Positions 48,132 to 57,670 of a stretch of DNA of 64,000 nt are shown here, piece by piece (the stretch's first letter is position 1; the number at the start of each line of letters is the position of its first letter). Origin of the DNA: Pandoraea pneumonica (GTDB taxonomy: Bacteria; Pseudomonadota; Gammaproteobacteria; Burkholderiales; Burkholderiaceae). The stretch is from positions 930,001 through 994,000 of the forward strand of contig NZ_CABPSK010000002.1 of the NCBI RefSeq assembly GCF_902459645.1. Direction: 5' to 3'. Both the position numbers and the translations under genes were made by a program. Below the pieces are notes generated by a model that saw only the letters and a program-made list of their open reading frames with translations, made no database searches and was not told the origin of the DNA.

Positions 48132-49268
48132 ATGAAGATTCTTTACACCAACTTTCACGTCGGCTGCGGCGGCGGCCAGGACACTTATATTCGCGATCTT
48201 GCGACGGCCATGAGCCGAAGCCATCAGGTTACGGTGGCGTCACCGCCCGGTAGTCATTTGTCGGAAAAGCTGAAGCCGATTCCCGGCGTCGAAACGGTCG
48301 AAATCCATTTCAAACTGCGTTGGAAGAACTTCCTGCGCGAGACGCTGAAGCTGCGACGCCTGATCGAGGCGGGTCGTTTCGACATCGTCCACGTGAACGG
48401 CTCGGCGGATCATCGGCAAGTCATGCTCGCGATCACCGGCTTAGCCAAGCGTCCGGAAGTCATCTTCACCAAGCACAACACGTATGCGGCCAACTCGCTG
48501 GGCAACTGGTTGCGCGCGAAGTTCGGCACGAGTCTGACCATTGCCGTGAGCGACTATGTGCGCGAAATGCTAGAGCGTAAATCGCCTTACAGAAACGTCG
48601 TCGTCATCAAGCACGGCGTGCGCGCCGTCGGCCAGGAGGCGTTGAGTTGGGACGCGATTCGCACACGCCGCACCGCGTTGCTCGGCGAGAATTCGGCCGA
48701 TGCGATCCTCCTCGGCAGTGCGGCAGGCACCGGGGCCTCGAAGGGCTGGGCCGACTTGGTTGCAGCACTCATGCTGCTGCCGCCGGATCTGCGCAGCCGA
48801 TTCCGCGTTTGGCTTGCGGGCACGGCCCCCAGCGATGCCCAGCGCGCGATGGTGTCGCGCTGCGGTTTGGACGAGCAGGTGGTCTTCACCGGCTCGCTCG
48901 ATAGCGTGCAGGACCTGCTGGCCGTGACCGACGTGTCGTTCGTGCTCTCTTATCACGAGAGCCTCTCCTACGCCTGTCGTGAAGCCATGGCGATGGGGTG
49001 CCCGATGCTGGTATCGAATGTGGGCGGTCTGCCCGAGAACGTTTCGAATGGTGTGGACGGCTGGATTGTCCCGCCACGCAACGCCAGCGCCATCGCCCAA
49101 GTCCTTCGTGAAGTCGCCGCCGACCCGGGGCGTGTGCGGCTCATGGGCCACATGGCGGCGATGAAAGCGCGCTCGGAATTCTGCTTCGAGAATTTCGCGG
49201 CGGCGACGCACGGCGTGTATATGGATGCACTGTCCGTGCATCTCATCGCATCGAAGCAATTGGCATGA
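48132..49268 (+). CDS. Family 4 glycosyltransferase
   Basis: 378 aa GT-B fold enzyme. N-terminal acceptor-side loop FHVGCGGGQDTYIRDLA, the donor-side glycosyl_transf_1 domain from ~190, and the EX7E-like motif HESLSYACREAMAMGCPML. No signal peptide or membrane segment, so it acts at the cytoplasmic face, probably in lipopolysaccharide or exopolysaccharide synthesis. The deacetylase gene starts 9 bases downstream. No obvious Shine-Dalgarno. Confidence 0.87.
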   Translation: MKILYTNFHVGCGGGQDTYIRDLATAMSRSHQVTVASPPGSHLSEKLKPIPGVETVEIHFKLRWKNFLRETLKLRRLIEAGRFDIVHVNGSADHRQVMLAITGLAKRPEVIFTKHNTYAANSLGNWLRAKFGTSLTIAVSDYVREMLERKSPYRNVVVIKHGVRAVGQEALSWDAIRTRRTALLGENSADAILLGSAAGTGASKGWADLVAALMLLPPDLRSRFRVWLAGTAPSDAQRAMVSRCGLDEQVVFTGSLDSVQDLLAVTDVSFVLSYHESLSYACREAMAMGCPMLVSNVGGLPENVSNGVDGWIVPPRNASAIAQVLREVAADPGRVRLMGHMAAMKARSEFCFENFAAATHGVYMDALSVHLIASKQLA

Positions 49269-49277
49269 GGTCACCGC

Positions 49278-50000
49278 GTGCGTTTCCCGATTCTGATGTA
49301 TCACCACATCCGCCCAGTACCCGCCGCGACCGACCCGCTGCGCGGCTTGAGCGTCGATCCCGCGACCTTCGCCCGTCAGATGCGTCTGCTCAAACGTCTC
49401 GGCTATCAAGGGCTGAGCATGCGCGATCTTCAGCCCTATTTGACGAGTGAACACGGCCGCGAACCCAATGCCATCCGACGCCGCGTATTCGGCATTACGT
49501 TCGACGACGGATACAGCAATGTCTTGACGAATGCGATGCCGGTCCTCAACGAACTGGGTTTCACCGCGACCTGCTACTTCGTGGCAGGACGCCTCGGTGG
49601 CGAGAACGATTGGGACGCGCATCTCCCCACCGAGCGTGCCCGCCTGATGTACCGGGAGGAACTGCTCACGTGGATGCGTCATGGCCACGAGGTCGGCTCG
49701 CACACGGTCGATCACGTGTCGCTGCCCGACGTCTCGGCTCAGGCGGCCGCGCAGCAAATCGGTGACGCGAAACGCCGTCTCGAAGACATTTGCAACGCGC
49801 GCGTGGCGTCGTTTTGCTACCCCTACGGCAACGTCAACCGCGAAGTGCGCGATCTGGTGGAGCGAGCCGGCTATGGCAACGCCACGACCACGCGGCGTGG
49901 ACGCGTGTGCGCGGACGACGACCCATTCATGCTCGCCCGTATCACCGTCGCAGCGGGCGTCGGGCCGTACCGGTTGTTGTACAAATGCCTGAGCGTCTAA
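49278..50000 (+). CDS. NodB-type polysaccharide deacetylase
   Basis: 240 aa CE4 domain protein. Metal and catalytic motifs GITFDDGYSNV (Asp pair) and HGHEVGSHTVDH (two His), plus FCYPYGNVNREV. It starts with a GTG 9 bases after the glycosyltransferase stop. No signal peptide, so it may act on a lipid-linked sugar precursor in the cytoplasm, as some core-sugar deacetylases do. It likely removes N-acetyl groups from the glycan made by its neighbour. Confidence 0.88.
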   Translation: MRFPILMYHHIRPVPAATDPLRGLSVDPATFARQMRLLKRLGYQGLSMRDLQPYLTSEHGREPNAIRRRVFGITFDDGYSNVLTNAMPVLNELGFTATCYFVAGRLGGENDWDAHLPTERARLMYREELLTWMRHGHEVGSHTVDHVSLPDVSAQAAAQQIGDAKRRLEDICNARVASFCYPYGNVNREVRDLVERAGYGNATTTRRGRVCADDDPFMLARITVAAGVGPYRLLYKCLSV

Positions 50001-50118
50001 CGACGGGCGCAGTCTCCGGCCTTACGGGGAGGAATTCACGGGGTATCTGACGTTTCATCGACCCTTGATGGAAAGGGGAAACGGGTAACCTTGCGGTTTT
50101 CAGGAAACCTTGTCATCG

Positions 50119-52467
50119 ATGAGCCGTCACCGCATACCTACCCCGCACGATGGGGGGCTGACCCGCCGCGTCGGCTGGATCGGCCTTTGCGGTCTATGGG
50201 GCCGCTGTGGCGCCGGTCTGCTGGCGACCCTCGTAACGGGCGTCGTCGCCCTCGCATTGCCCGGCGCGGCACAGGCGAAAGCCTGCCGCGCAGAAGGCAG
50301 CGACCCCACGCGCCCGTCCATCGGCCTTGTGCTCTCAGGCGGCGGCGCCAGAGGCTACGCGCATCTGGGTGTGCTGGAGGTGCTGGAAAAAAACCACATC
50401 CCGGTCGACTGCATTGCCGCCGCGAGCATGGGCGCGGTCGTCGGCGGCCTGTATGCGAGCGGTCTCGACACCCAAGACATGCGCCACCGGCTCGAAAACG
50501 TGAATCTGGCCGATGTGGCGTTCGACGTGGTGGATCGCAGCGATTTGCCGCAGTCGCTGCGCGAGGACGAGCGCTACTACGTCGACAGCTTCTCGCTGGG
50601 CTTCGGCAACAACGGTTTCCAACTGCCTTCGGGGCTGGTACACGGCAATCGTCTGCAAGCGCTGCTTCAGGAGTGGACGCCGACCATTACGGGCAAGGTC
50701 ACGTTCGACAGCCTGCCCATTCCGTTTCGCGCTATTGCGACCGACTTACGCACCGGCCAGATGGTCGTGCTCGATCACGGGTCGCTGCCGCAGGCCATCC
50801 GCGCGAGCATGGCGTTGCCCGGCCTGTTCTCGCCCACCGATGTCGACGGCCGCACGCTGATCGACGGGGGCATTACCAGCAATTTGCCGATCGAGACCGT
50901 GCGTGAAATGGGCGCGGACATCGTCATTGCCGTCGACATCGGTTCGCCGCTGCGCCCGCTTGACTCACTGTCGTCGCCTGCGGATGTGATGCAGCAGATG
51001 ATCGGCATCTTGATTCGGCAGAACGTCGCCAGGCAGCGCGACCAGTTGCACAACGGCGACGTGCTGATTCAGCCCGACTTGGGCCGCCTGACGTTCACCG
51101 ACTTTCAGAGCGCGGCCAGCGCGATCGACGCGGGGGCGGCCGCCACGCGCGCGGCGCTGCCGCAATTGCAGCGGCTCGCCCTGTCGCCGACGGCGTACGC
51201 CGCGTGGCGCGCACGCCATGAAATTCCCGCGCCCCAGACGGTGCGAATTGCGAAGATCGAAATTCAATCGCGCGGCGTGGTGCCGCCCGAGAAGATCCGG
51301 GCGGCGATTCACGTGAAAGAGGGGGATGTCTACGACCCGGCGCGTATCAACAAGGATCTGCAAGCGCTGACCAACGAAGACGACTTCGAAAGCGTGACGC
51401 AGCAAATCGTCGAAGACAACGGACAGCACAAGCTGGTGGTCACCGCGCAAGAGAAGCGCTGGGGGCCGAACTTCCTGCTCTTCGGGCTGGGGCTTTCGGC
51501 CACGACGAAGGAGGAGGGCAACTTCCGCCTGCACGTCGGGTATCGCCGCCCGTGGCTGACCGATAGCGGCCTTGAAGCGCGCGTCGATGCCACGGTGGGC
51601 AGCGATCAGGCCGATCTTCACATGGAGTTGCGCCAGCCGATCGCGAACGCATGGGGCCCCTACATCGCGCCTTACATCGATTTGCAACGTCGGCACGCTA
51701 ACGTCTACGACGCGTCGGGGGATATCAAACTCACGCGATACCGCCTGACGACGCAGCGTGCCGGTCTCGATGTTGGATTTCCGTTGTCGCATCTGGGCGA
51801 CTTCCGACTTGGGATTGCTTACGCGCACGGCACCGCGACGCCGCAGTTCAACATCCCGCTCGACGACGAGGTGTCGACCCGCGACCTGCTGTTCCCCGAC
51901 ATATACGGCCGCCAGCTCAGCGCACGCGCGAAGCTGGTGATCGATCAGTTGGACGATCCGCAGTTCGTGCGCAAAGGCTACTTTCTCGAGTTGCGTGCGG
52001 AGCGTTCGTTGTTCGCCGGGGACGACAGCTACACCGAGGTGTACGGCAAAGCCTTGGTCGCAGCGAGCTACGGACGTCACAGCGTCAACGCCAGCGTGGA
52101 AGCCGGTAACAACTTCGGCGGCGTGAATCCCACGAACCCGTTCGGCTTCACCCTGGGCGGCTTTCAGCACCTGTCGGCCTATGCGGCAGATCAGTTGGCT
52201 GGCAACTCGATGTTCTACAGTCAGGTGACGTACATGAACCAGTTGGCGACGTTCTCCGCATCGCCGATTCGGCGCCTCTTCGTGGGGCTGAGTCTGGAAG
52301 CGGGCAACGTGTGGGGCGGCGATGCGAGTTTCGGCAGCGGAACGCTGCGGCGAAGCATTACGGCGTTCACGGCGCTGACGACGTCGTTCGGGCCCATCTA
52401 TCTCGGGGTGGCGTTCGCGCCGGGCGGGCGCAACAACTTCTACTTCCAGTTGGGACGGACGTATTGA
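50119..52467 (+). CDS. Patatin-like phospholipase with C-terminal beta-barrel (PlpD-like, type Vd)
   Basis: 782 aa. Signal peptide (~residues 24-53). The patatin domain has the oxyanion loop SGGGARGYAHLG, nucleophile Ser103 in AASMG (Ala replaces the usual first Gly) and D249-G-G of the Ser/Asp dyad. A POTRA-like domain follows (~365-435) and a 16-strand-like BamA/TamA barrel (~450-782) ending in an aromatic residue, FQLGRTY. Such proteins display or secrete a lipase through their own outer-membrane barrel. ATG 50119 is preferred to TTG 50110. Confidence 0.9.
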   Translation: MSRHRIPTPHDGGLTRRVGWIGLCGLWGRCGAGLLATLVTGVVALALPGAAQAKACRAEGSDPTRPSIGLVLSGGGARGYAHLGVLEVLEKNHIPVDCIAAASMGAVVGGLYASGLDTQDMRHRLENVNLADVAFDVVDRSDLPQSLREDERYYVDSFSLGFGNNGFQLPSGLVHGNRLQALLQEWTPTITGKVTFDSLPIPFRAIATDLRTGQMVVLDHGSLPQAIRASMALPGLFSPTDVDGRTLIDGGITSNLPIETVREMGADIVIAVDIGSPLRPLDSLSSPADVMQQMIGILIRQNVARQRDQLHNGDVLIQPDLGRLTFTDFQSAASAIDAGAAATRAALPQLQRLALSPTAYAAWRARHEIPAPQTVRIAKIEIQSRGVVPPEKIRAAIHVKEGDVYDPARINKDLQALTNEDDFESVTQQIVEDNGQHKLVVTAQEKRWGPNFLLFGLGLSATTKEEGNFRLHVGYRRPWLTDSGLEARVDATVGSDQADLHMELRQPIANAWGPYIAPYIDLQRRHANVYDASGDIKLTRYRLTTQRAGLDVGFPLSHLGDFRLGIAYAHGTATPQFNIPLDDEVSTRDLLFPDIYGRQLSARAKLVIDQLDDPQFVRKGYFLELRAERSLFAGDDSYTEVYGKALVAASYGRHSVNASVEAGNNFGGVNPTNPFGFTLGGFQHLSAYAADQLAGNSMFYSQVTYMNQLATFSASPIRRLFVGLSLEAGNVWGGDASFGSGTLRRSITAFTALTTSFGPIYLGVAFAPGGRNNFYFQLGRTY

Positions 52468-53654
52468 TGGAAGTTTTCATCGCGTTTCTCAAACTCGGGC
52501 TGACGTCCTTTGGCGGCCCGATCGCGCATCTGGGGTACTTTCGGCGAGAGTTCGTCGAGCGGCGGCGCTGGCTCGACGATGCCGCGTTCACCGATCTGGT
52601 CGGCCTTTGTCAGTTCCTGCCGGGCCCGGCGAGTAGTCAGTTGGGCTTCTCGATCGGACTGCTGCGGGGCGGTTGGCTGGGCGGCCTAGCGGCGTGGGTG
52701 GGCTTCACGCTGCCGTCGGTGCTGTTGCTCATTGGCTTTGCGGCGGTGGCGCCCGACCTGAGCGGTCCGGCCGGGGCCGGTTTGATCCACGGCCTGAAGC
52801 TCGTCGCGGTCGCGGTGGTGGCGCAAGCGGTGTGGGATATGGCAAGGCGTCTGTGCCCGGATAGCCGCCGTGCCGGGATTGCGTTGATCGCCGTCATCGC
52901 CATCAGCACGCTGTCGACGGTGTATGCGCAACTATTCGTGATTGCACTGGGTGCCGGGCTTGGGCTGTGGCTGTGCCGCGACGCATCGTCAAGCGGCATT
53001 GCGCGCTCGCCTGCCCTGACGCACGAGGTGAAGATCTCGCGCGCCGCCGGTGTTATTGCGTTGATGCTCTTCTGCGTCTTGTTGTTCGGCCTTCCCGCAC
53101 TGACTGAGCGGGGCGCAGGGCACGCGCTCGGCCTATTCGAAGCTTTTTATCGGTCCGGGGCATTGGTTTTCGGTGGTGGCCATGTTGTGCTGCCGTTGCT
53201 GCAACAGCAGACCGTGGCTACCGGATGGGTCTCGTCAAACGATTTTCTGGCGGGGTATGGGGCTGCGCAGGCCGTGCCCGGTCCGTTGTTCTCGTTCGCT
53301 GCGTTTCTCGGGTGGATGAACACCGGCACGCCGAACCATTGGACAGGGGCCATGCTCGCCACGGTCGGCATCTTCCTGCCGGGGATATTGCTGGTGCTTG
53401 CCGCGCTCCCTTTCTGGCAAACGCTGCGTGCGCGCCCCTCGATGGCGGCGCTGCTGGCAGGCGTCAATGCCGCGGTGGTGGGGTTACTGGCGGCCGCGTT
53501 ATACAACCCGGTCTGGACGAGTGCCGTCGTATCGACACCGGACTTCGCTATCGCCGTGATCGGCTTTCTTCTGCTCGCACGTTGGAAGGTGCCACCGTTG
53601 GCCGTTGTGGTGCTTTGCGCGGTCGCGGGCGTAGCGCAGGCGATGCTGCACTAA
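52467..53654 (+). CDS. chrA: Chromate transporter family protein
   Basis: 395 aa two-domain CHR protein. Each half starts with a conserved FGG segment: LTSFGGPIAHLGYFRREFVE in the first and ALVFGGGHVVLPLL in the second, with PGPASSQ and VPGPLFSF loops. Expels chromate, possibly sulfate-linked. Its ATG overlaps the preceding stop (TGATG), so it is translated together with the patatin gene, an unusual pairing. Confidence 0.92.
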   Translation: MEVFIAFLKLGLTSFGGPIAHLGYFRREFVERRRWLDDAAFTDLVGLCQFLPGPASSQLGFSIGLLRGGWLGGLAAWVGFTLPSVLLLIGFAAVAPDLSGPAGAGLIHGLKLVAVAVVAQAVWDMARRLCPDSRRAGIALIAVIAISTLSTVYAQLFVIALGAGLGLWLCRDASSSGIARSPALTHEVKISRAAGVIALMLFCVLLFGLPALTERGAGHALGLFEAFYRSGALVFGGGHVVLPLLQQQTVATGWVSSNDFLAGYGAAQAVPGPLFSFAAFLGWMNTGTPNHWTGAMLATVGIFLPGILLVLAALPFWQTLRARPSMAALLAGVNAAVVGLLAAALYNPVWTSAVVSTPDFAIAVIGFLLLARWKVPPLAVVVLCAVAGVAQAMLH

Positions 53655-53655
53655 G

Positions 53656-54216
53656 TCAGATGTTGTCGATCGCGCGAATCACTCGGGCAGGATTGCCGCC
53701 GACAAGCGTGTTGGACGGCACGTCTTTCGTGACCACGGCACCCGCGGCGATGACGGCGTTCTCGCCAACGCTCACGCCGCCGATGACGATAGCGCCCGCC
53801 CCAATCCATACGCCTTTGCCAATCGCGATGGGCTTGCCGATCGTCGTCGATCGACGCGAAGACGGATCAAGCGGATGGCTCGTGGTGATGAGACTGACGT
53901 TCGGTCCGATCATGACGTCATCGGCAATGTCGAGGCCACCGAGGTCGTGAAACGTGCAGTTCTGATTGATAAAGACGTTGTGACCGATGACCGTCTCATT
54001 GCCGCCGACGGTGTAAAACGGCGGAATCAGCAGGAAGGTGTCGTCCACCGTCTTGCCGATCAGCTCGCTGAACAACGCCCGCACCTCATCCGCGTCGTCG
54101 AACGTCAAACGGTTGAGCCGTGCGGTGATCGCTACGGCGCGTCGAACATTCGCCACCATGGCGGCGGATGCTGCCGTCTTGGCGTGGATGATCCTGGTGC
54201 GGTCGTCGTTGCACAT
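53656..54216 (-). CDS. Sugar O-acetyltransferase (left-handed beta-helix)
   Basis: 186 aa LacA/Maa-type enzyme. N-terminal Mac domain (~15-60) and hexapeptide repeats from ~75 ([60 protein letters not shown]). Catalytic His is expected in the TTSHP segment. Transfers acetyl from acetyl-CoA to a sugar. Convergent with chrA, with one base between stop codons. Confidence 0.92.
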   Translation of the reverse strand: MCNDDRTRIIHAKTAASAAMVANVRRAVAITARLNRLTFDDADEVRALFSELIGKTVDDTFLLIPPFYTVGGNETVIGHNVFINQNCTFHDLGGLDIADDVMIGPNVSLITTSHPLDPSSRRSTTIGKPIAIGKGVWIGAGAIVIGGVSVGENAVIAAGAVVTKDVPSNTLVGGNPARVIRAIDNI

Positions 54217-54250
54217 GCGTCAGTTCCTTGAATCACTGTGGCGGCGACGC

Positions 54251-54667
54251 TTAGGAAGCGCCGCGCGGTGCCTGAATCATTTTCCAGCCATTACCGGCCG
54301 GATCACGAAACCCCGCATCGATGCTGCCATAGCGCTCGACGGGCTCCTGCGTGAATTCGACGCCATTGGCTTTCCAACGCGCATACGTCTCACGGCAGTC
54401 GGCCACATGCAGCACGAGCGGCGGCATGGCGCCCTTGGCAACCATCGCTCGCAGCGTTTGCGCGGTCGCTTCGTCGTGAATCGGCGGGCCGGGCGTGAAC
54501 AGGCCGAGTTGGAACGAGGGCTGGTCCGGATGCTGGACGGTCAGCCATCGGTACGGCCCATTGCGCACATCTGTGTGCACGCGAAAGCCGAGTTTCTCGA
54601 CATAGAACGCGAGCGCCGCATCTTGATCATCGACGTACAAGCCCACCACATTGATGCCTTGGTTCAT
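54251..54667 (-). CDS. VOC (glyoxalase/bleomycin-resistance) family protein
   Basis: 138 aa with two beta-alpha-beta-beta-beta units: NVVGLYVDDQDAALAFYVEK with LGFRVHTD at the start, and VLHVADCRETYARWKANG later, ending in FRDPAGNGWKMIQ. VOC proteins bind metals and act on varied small substrates; this one resembles the extradiol/glyoxalase type but cannot be assigned. Its ATG overlaps the AraC-type gene's stop (ATGA). Confidence 0.88.
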   Translation of the reverse strand: MNQGINVVGLYVDDQDAALAFYVEKLGFRVHTDVRNGPYRWLTVQHPDQPSFQLGLFTPGPPIHDEATAQTLRAMVAKGAMPPLVLHVADCRETYARWKANGVEFTQEPVERYGSIDAGFRDPAGNGWKMIQAPRGAS

Positions 54668-55185
54668 AAATCCTCCTTGGTTAGCGCGGGTGATGGCCGA
54701 ACTTTACTGTCGGCCGTTCGGCGGCGCTTCTCCAAAACTGCGATGTTGAGATCGGGCCGTTGGGCGGCCTTGAGGATGCAGGCGGGCACGGGGGCGAGCG
54801 GCGGCTTGCTGGCCTGCGCTTCGCGCCGCATCTGGCCCGGACTCATGCCGGTGATGTCGCGGAAGATGCGACCAAAGGTGCCGAGGCTTTCCCAGCCGGT
54901 TGCGTAGGCAATCTCGGTGATGCTGAGTTCGGTATCTCGCAGCAGCGTGTTGGCTTGCTCCATACGCCGCGTGAGCAGATAGCGATGCGGCGGCAGCCCA
55001 AAAGCCTGCTTGAACGACCGCGCGAAGTGCGCGGTCGAGGTGCCACTGACGGCGGCAAGACGGTCGACCGGCCATGCCTCGTGCGACGCAGCGTCCATCC
55101 GGTCTTTAGCGCGCAACAACCGGCGCAGCAGGGCGGGGTCTTGCAGATCCGTAGGCGGGGTGCTGCGGCGTTCGCGAGAGGCCAT
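54664..55185 (-). CDS. AraC-family transcriptional regulator (short)
   Basis: 173 aa. The double HTH spans ~35-135: VDRLAAVSGTSTAHFARSF, then LSITEIAYATGWESLGTFGR and FRDITGMSPGQMR. There is no N-terminal cupin sensing domain, so it resembles the short SoxS/Rob-like layout, with a basic, proline-rich C-terminal tail. ATG 55185 (MASRERRS) is the best start; the longer frame lacks homology. Coupled to the VOC gene, its likely target. Confidence 0.88.
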   Translation of the reverse strand: MASRERRSTPPTDLQDPALLRRLLRAKDRMDAASHEAWPVDRLAAVSGTSTAHFARSFKQAFGLPPHRYLLTRRMEQANTLLRDTELSITEIAYATGWESLGTFGRIFRDITGMSPGQMRREAQASKPPLAPVPACILKAAQRPDLNIAVLEKRRRTADSKVRPSPALTKEDL

Positions 55186-55395
55186 GAGGGTCAAGGGGAC
55201 GCGATGAGGATGGGCGTAGTTTATCTCGCGTTTTCTCAATCCATGCCTTGCCGGGTGGGCGACGTAACCAATTGCTAGATGCCACACCCGGCACCTGGCT
55301 TCCTGGCAGTTCTGGTACCGGGATAAGCGGACAACTATCTGCGGCAGAACGACGTGCCTATGCTGATGGCGTTCCCACGATAAAAGCGACGTCAA

Positions 55396-56478
55396 ATGGC
55401 ACATCACATTGCAGTCCTCCCCGGCGACGGCATCGGGCCGGAAATCACCGCGCAGGCGGTCGGCGTCCTCAAGGCGCTCGACTGTCATTTTGTTTTCGAC
55501 GAGGCGCCGGTCGGTGGCGCGGGCTATGCGGCGAGCGGCCACCCTTTGCCCGACGCGACGCTGGCGTTAGCGCGCTCGGCGGATGCGATTCTGCTGGGTG
55601 CCGTGGGCGATTGGCGATACGACGCGCTCGAGCGCGCGCTGCGTCCCGAGCAAGCCATTCTGGGGTTACGCAAACATCTGGCGCTCTTTGCCAATCTGCG
55701 TCCTGTGGTGCTTCAACCCGCGCTCACCGGCGCGTCGACGCTGAAGGCGGAAGTCGTGTCCGGGCTCGATCTGCTCATCATTCGCGACCTGACCGGCGAC
55801 GTGTACTTCGGCAAACCCCGAGGCGTGCGCACCGCGCCGGATGGCGAATTCGAAGGCGAGCAGGAGGGGTACGACACCATGCGGTACAGCACGTCGGAAA
55901 TCGCGCGCGTGGCCCATGTTGCGTTTCGCGCCGCCCGCTCGCGTGGCAAGCGATTGTGCAGCGTCGATAAGGCCAACGTTCTCGAGACATCGCAGTTCTG
56001 GCGCAACACCATGAACGCCGTGGCGAAAGACTATCCCGATGTAGAACTGACCCATATGTACGTCGACAACGCCGCGATGCAATTAGTCCGTGCACCCAAG
56101 GCTTTCGACGTGATTGTCACGGGCAATCTGTTCGGTGACATCTTGTCGGACCAAGCCGCGATGCTGACCGGCTCGATCGGAATGCTGCCATCGGCGTCGC
56201 TCGATGCCGATGGCAAAGGGCTGTACGAGCCCTCGCACGGCTCGGCCCCGGATATCGCAGGGAAGGACATCGCCAATCCGCTGGCGACGATTCTCTCGGC
56301 GGCGCTGATGTTGCGGCATTCGCTGGGGCTTGCCGACGAAGCGGCACGCGTCGAGGCTGCGGTAACGCGTGTTCTCGCGTCGGGCTTGCGCACACCCGAC
56401 ATCTGGGAGCCCGGCATGCAACGCGTCGGCACTGCCGAGATGGGGGCCGCTGTTGTGGCGGCTTGTCGGGCGGCCTGA
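55396..56478 (+). CDS. 3-isopropylmalate dehydrogenase-like enzyme
   Basis: 360 aa beta-decarboxylating dehydrogenase. [13 protein letters not shown] near the start, [33 protein letters not shown] with [13 protein letters not shown], and [14 protein letters not shown] are the LeuB hallmarks. LeuB oxidises 3-isopropylmalate in leucine synthesis. Here it is not next to leuC/leuD, so it may be a paralogue acting on another 2-hydroxyacid, such as tartrate or malate. Confidence 0.87.
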   Translation: MAHHIAVLPGDGIGPEITAQAVGVLKALDCHFVFDEAPVGGAGYAASGHPLPDATLALARSADAILLGAVGDWRYDALERALRPEQAILGLRKHLALFANLRPVVLQPALTGASTLKAEVVSGLDLLIIRDLTGDVYFGKPRGVRTAPDGEFEGEQEGYDTMRYSTSEIARVAHVAFRAARSRGKRLCSVDKANVLETSQFWRNTMNAVAKDYPDVELTHMYVDNAAMQLVRAPKAFDVIVTGNLFGDILSDQAAMLTGSIGMLPSASLDADGKGLYEPSHGSAPDIAGKDIANPLATILSAALMLRHSLGLADEAARVEAAVTRVLASGLRTPDIWEPGMQRVGTAEMGAAVVAACRAA

Positions 56479-56524
56479 CGTTTGGATTTGCGCAGCAGCG
56501 GCGCGAGCATTTGCCTGAGCGCGT

Positions 56525-57559
56525 CTATTCGCCCGCAGTGAACGCGGCTTTAAGAAAGGCCGCAACATCGGTGGGCGACGCCTCGCGGCCCTGTGCGTCA
56601 CCGCCCATCGTGACACCTCGTGTCAGGCAGCTTTTCGATTCGGCGGTGGCCGCCGCGCCAGTCAGCGTTGCGCCATCACGAATCATGGTGAATTTTCGGC
56701 TATCGAGATCGAATACGCCATGACAATCGCGCGCGCTGGTCGCGAGCGGCACCGAGCGCAGGGCCGTGGGCCGGTCGAACGCATGGTACGCATTCGGATA
56801 CGTCTTGACCTCGACACGCGCGCCTTTCGCACGCAGAGTGTCCGCATACGCCAAGCACGGCGCAGCAGGCGTGTAGTTGTCTTTACCGCCCACGAGCATG
56901 AGGACGGGCGCGCCGTCCAAATGCGCCGACGTGTAGGAGATCCCGCAGGACGGATAGAACGCCACATGCGCGGCAAAGCGTAAATCGCCATCGGAGGCGG
57001 TCTGCTGGAAGGGCGCTAACGCGGAATAGAGCGCGGCAAACCCGCCACGCGAAAAGCCCATGACGGCGATGCGCTGCCGATCGATACGCGGGTCCGTCGC
57101 TAACAAACGCAACGCTGCATACGCGTCGGCAATATCGGCTGCCATCGAAAGCTGCGTCTGGTCTTTCTCGGTGTTTCGGATGCCGCGTCCGGTGAAGCTG
57201 TCCACGATGAAACTGGCATAACCCAACGCGTTCATGCGCTGCGCCCACACTCGCTCGCCCGGATTCACGCCGCTGCTGCCGTGCAGGATGATGACGGCAG
57301 GCACCGTAGACGCCGCGTTCTCGGGCAACGATAAACTCCCTTCGATAACCGCTTTATCGTTGCTGGCGTAGTTCGCAAGGAAATCGCCGGTGCTGCGAGG
57401 CGTTACCGAGGCGAAGGTGATGACTCCGCTGCGACCGTCTGCCAGTGAGTTCGTGACGTGAGCGTCGCTCGACGCGTTCGACGCACATGCGGTGACGAGA
57501 CAGGCAACGATGCCCGTCAGCACGGCACTCGTAACGAAACGAACGATCCTCGCTTTCAT
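56525..57559 (-). CDS. Dienelactone-hydrolase-like alpha/beta hydrolase lipoprotein
   Basis: 344 aa. Lipoprotein signal with lipobox LVTAC. The hydrolase fold follows: oxyanion strand AVIILHGSSGVNPGE, nucleophile elbow GFSRGG, then LMLVGGKDNYTPAAP for the acid and NAYHAFD for the histidine. It is likely anchored to the membrane facing the periplasm. The extra ~60 C-terminal residues contain two cysteines (ARDCHG, ESKSCLTRG). Substrate unknown. Confidence 0.85.
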   Translation of the reverse strand: MKARIVRFVTSAVLTGIVACLVTACASNASSDAHVTNSLADGRSGVITFASVTPRSTGDFLANYASNDKAVIEGSLSLPENAASTVPAVIILHGSSGVNPGERVWAQRMNALGYASFIVDSFTGRGIRNTEKDQTQLSMAADIADAYAALRLLATDPRIDRQRIAVMGFSRGGFAALYSALAPFQQTASDGDLRFAAHVAFYPSCGISYTSAHLDGAPVLMLVGGKDNYTPAAPCLAYADTLRAKGARVEVKTYPNAYHAFDRPTALRSVPLATSARDCHGVFDLDSRKFTMIRDGATLTGAAATAESKSCLTRGVTMGGDAQGREASPTDVAAFLKAAFTAGE

Positions 57560-57593
57560 CGGGTATGCGTTCCTTCTTTCGCGTTAAGTACAG

Positions 57594-57626
57594 AAAAAAC
57601 CCCACAGGCCGTTATGGCCCATGGGG
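57594..57626 (-). terminator. Intrinsic terminator of the fmdB-type gene
   Basis: On the minus strand, CCCCA/TGGGG with an inner GGCC/GGCC stem is followed by six T. It lies 45 bases beyond the minus-strand stop at 57671. Confidence 0.85.
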
Positions 57627-57670
57627 CGCTCGCATGACAATCGATGCGAGTTCAGGCGACGTTAATTTCA

